Part shown: positions 4,441 through 5,360 of the stretch, in pieces
How the letters are laid out: every line of letters starts with the position of its first letter
Position numbering within the stretch: the first letter of the stretch is position 1
DNA from: an uncultured bacterium
Lineage (GTDB): Bacteria; Bdellovibrionota_C; UBA2361; SZUA-149; CALKYB01
NCBI GenBank assembly: GCA_938003565.1
Contig: CALKYB010000008.1
Coordinates: forward strand, 1 to 5,360
Length of the DNA stretch: 5,360 nucleotides
Direction: 5' to 3'
Position numbers and translations under genes: made by a program
Notes under the pieces: model-generated
Databases searched by the model: none
Told to the model about the DNA's origin: nothing
The model's input: only the letters and a program-made list of their open reading frames with translations

Positions 4441-5360
4441 ATGTCTAAAAAATTGTCGATCCATAAAACTAGTAGACTAGCAAATCAAATTGGAATTTGT
4501 TTCTTTTTGAGTTTTGGCTTTGTTTTCTTAGTTGCCGGCACTACCTCTCGTGTTGGGCTCATTTTAGACAACTATTCTGATTTTTTAGTAGCGGTGTTTT
4601 TAGTAGCGCTATCAGTTTTTATTAGCCTGCTCTTTGTTCAGCTAGTGGTTACTAGACCCCTTGAGCTAATAGTTAGGAATTTTACTGGGGATGATAAAAG
4701 TTCAAAGTCGCTGCCAAGGTATGCCGCTCGAGAATTGATAGAGCTGGAAGATGCGATCTCTCAAAAAATTAATGTTAATCGAGCCCTGGAGGAAGCTAAA
4801 TCCAGAGTTAATATCTCCCAAGTACAAATGAGTGGAATAATCGACTCAGCTCTTGATGCGGTAGTGTTGATCAATAGCGATGGGAAAGTAACTGAATGGA
4901 GTAAACAAGCGGAGAGTCTTTTCGGCTGGAGTCGGGAAGAGGCTATTGGGGAAGAAATGAGTGAGATGATAGTTCCTGCTCATATGCGAGATATGCATCA
5001 TGCCGGAATGGATAAGTACTTTGAAACCAAGCAAGGGCCGGTAATTAACAACAGAGTTGAGGTTCCTGCGGTTAATAGAGCCAGTGAAGAGTTCCCGGTG
5101 GAGTTAACTGTTACTCCATTTGAAATTGAGGGGGACACTTACTTTAGTGCATTCGTTAGAGATCTTAGAGAGAAGAAAAAAGCCGAAAATGATTTAGCCA
5201 CAGAGAAGGAGAGACTGTCAGTTACATTGAACTCTATGAGAGAGGGCGTGATAGTAACAGATAAGGAAGGAAATGTAACTTTAACTAACCCTGCTGCAAC
5301 TAGGCTCCTAATTCTTGAGAGTGAAGAGTCGTGTTTAGGTAAGCCTTTCGTTGAAAGCGT
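4441..5360 (+). CDS. Membrane-anchored PAS-domain sensor protein, partial (3' end outside window)
   Basis: From ATG 4441 the frame stays open for 306 codons to the window edge. Two hydrophobic helices (about residues 14-34 and 47-70) are separated by only about a dozen residues, so there is no large periplasmic sensor domain. A polar linker of about 60 residues, HAMP-like in position and with coiled-coil character, follows. Residues 130-250 form a complete PAS domain: SALDAVVLINSDGKVTEWS, then ESLFGWSREEAIGE, VPAHMRDMHHAGM, FPVELTVTPF and FSAFVRDLREKKKAE. A second PAS domain begins near 259 (LNSMREGVIVTDKEGNVTLTNPA) and is cut by the edge. PAS domains bind small ligands or cofactors and drive a C-terminal output, usually a histidine kinase or GGDEF/EAL domain; which one cannot be seen here. 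The ribosome site is weak (GAG at 4432-4434), but no better in-frame start exists. It is not part of the rodA operon, judging by the 576-base gap. Confidence 0.88.
   Translation, partial: MSKKLSIHKTSRLANQIGICFFLSFGFVFLVAGTTSRVGLILDNYSDFLVAVFLVALSVFISLLFVQLVVTRPLELIVRNFTGDDKSSKSLPRYAARELIELEDAISQKINVNRALEEAKSRVNISQVQMSGIIDSALDAVVLINSDGKVTEWSKQAESLFGWSREEAIGEEMSEMIVPAHMRDMHHAGMDKYFETKQGPVINNRVEVPAVNRASEEFPVELTVTPFEIEGDTYFSAFVRDLREKKKAENDLATEKERLSVTLNSMREGVIVTDKEGNVTLTNPAATRLLILESEESCLGKPFVES

Overview
The window carries the 3' end of a bacterial cell-shape (elongasome) cluster, all on the + strand: the tail of mreC, then mreD, mrdA (PBP2) and rodA. A gene-free stretch of about 575 bases built from long, structured repeats follows, and then the 5' part of a membrane-anchored PAS-domain sensor that runs off the right edge. 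The gene order mreC-mreD-mrdA-rodA, the MreC ending of the type 'GLFQRV-x-VKPGVDLNNLETVLVI' and a PBP2 with a paired-cysteine insert suggest a Gram-negative rod, most like the former Deltaproteobacteria (Desulfobacterota, SAR324 and relatives). That placement is inference from protein flavour only. Base composition is moderate and looks below 50% G+C.

Positions 1-3864 look like one transcription unit. mreC overlaps mreD by 8 bases, mreD is followed 2 bases later by mrdA, and mrdA overlaps rodA by 8 bases. Both overlaps use non-ATG starts (GTG, TTG), which suggests translational coupling. MreC and MreD are scaffold proteins of the elongasome. RodA (glycosyltransferase) and PBP2 (transpeptidase) form the core lateral-wall peptidoglycan synthase. 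Catalytic motifs of both enzymes are intact.

The first striking point is an in-frame amber codon (TAG, 51-53) inside the conserved last strand region of MreC. The frame on both sides is clearly MreC, and the part after the stop stays open for 75 codons to the mreD overlap. This could be a nonsense mutation, a split gene, a sequencing error, or TAG decoded as an amino acid (suppression or pyrrolysine).

The second is the intergenic region 3865-4440. It holds two direct, gapless 194-base copies (3894-4087 and 4195-4388, about 90% identical by hand count). Between them lies a diverged 74-base inverted copy of their 3' half. Each long copy has several perfect stem-loops, and the differences between copies fall mostly outside the stems. 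I do not recognise the family; a MITE-like or REP-like structured repeat is the best description.

The last gene, from 4441, encodes two membrane helices, a linker and one complete and one started PAS domain. Its output domain lies outside the window, so kinase and cyclic-di-GMP enzyme cannot be told apart.
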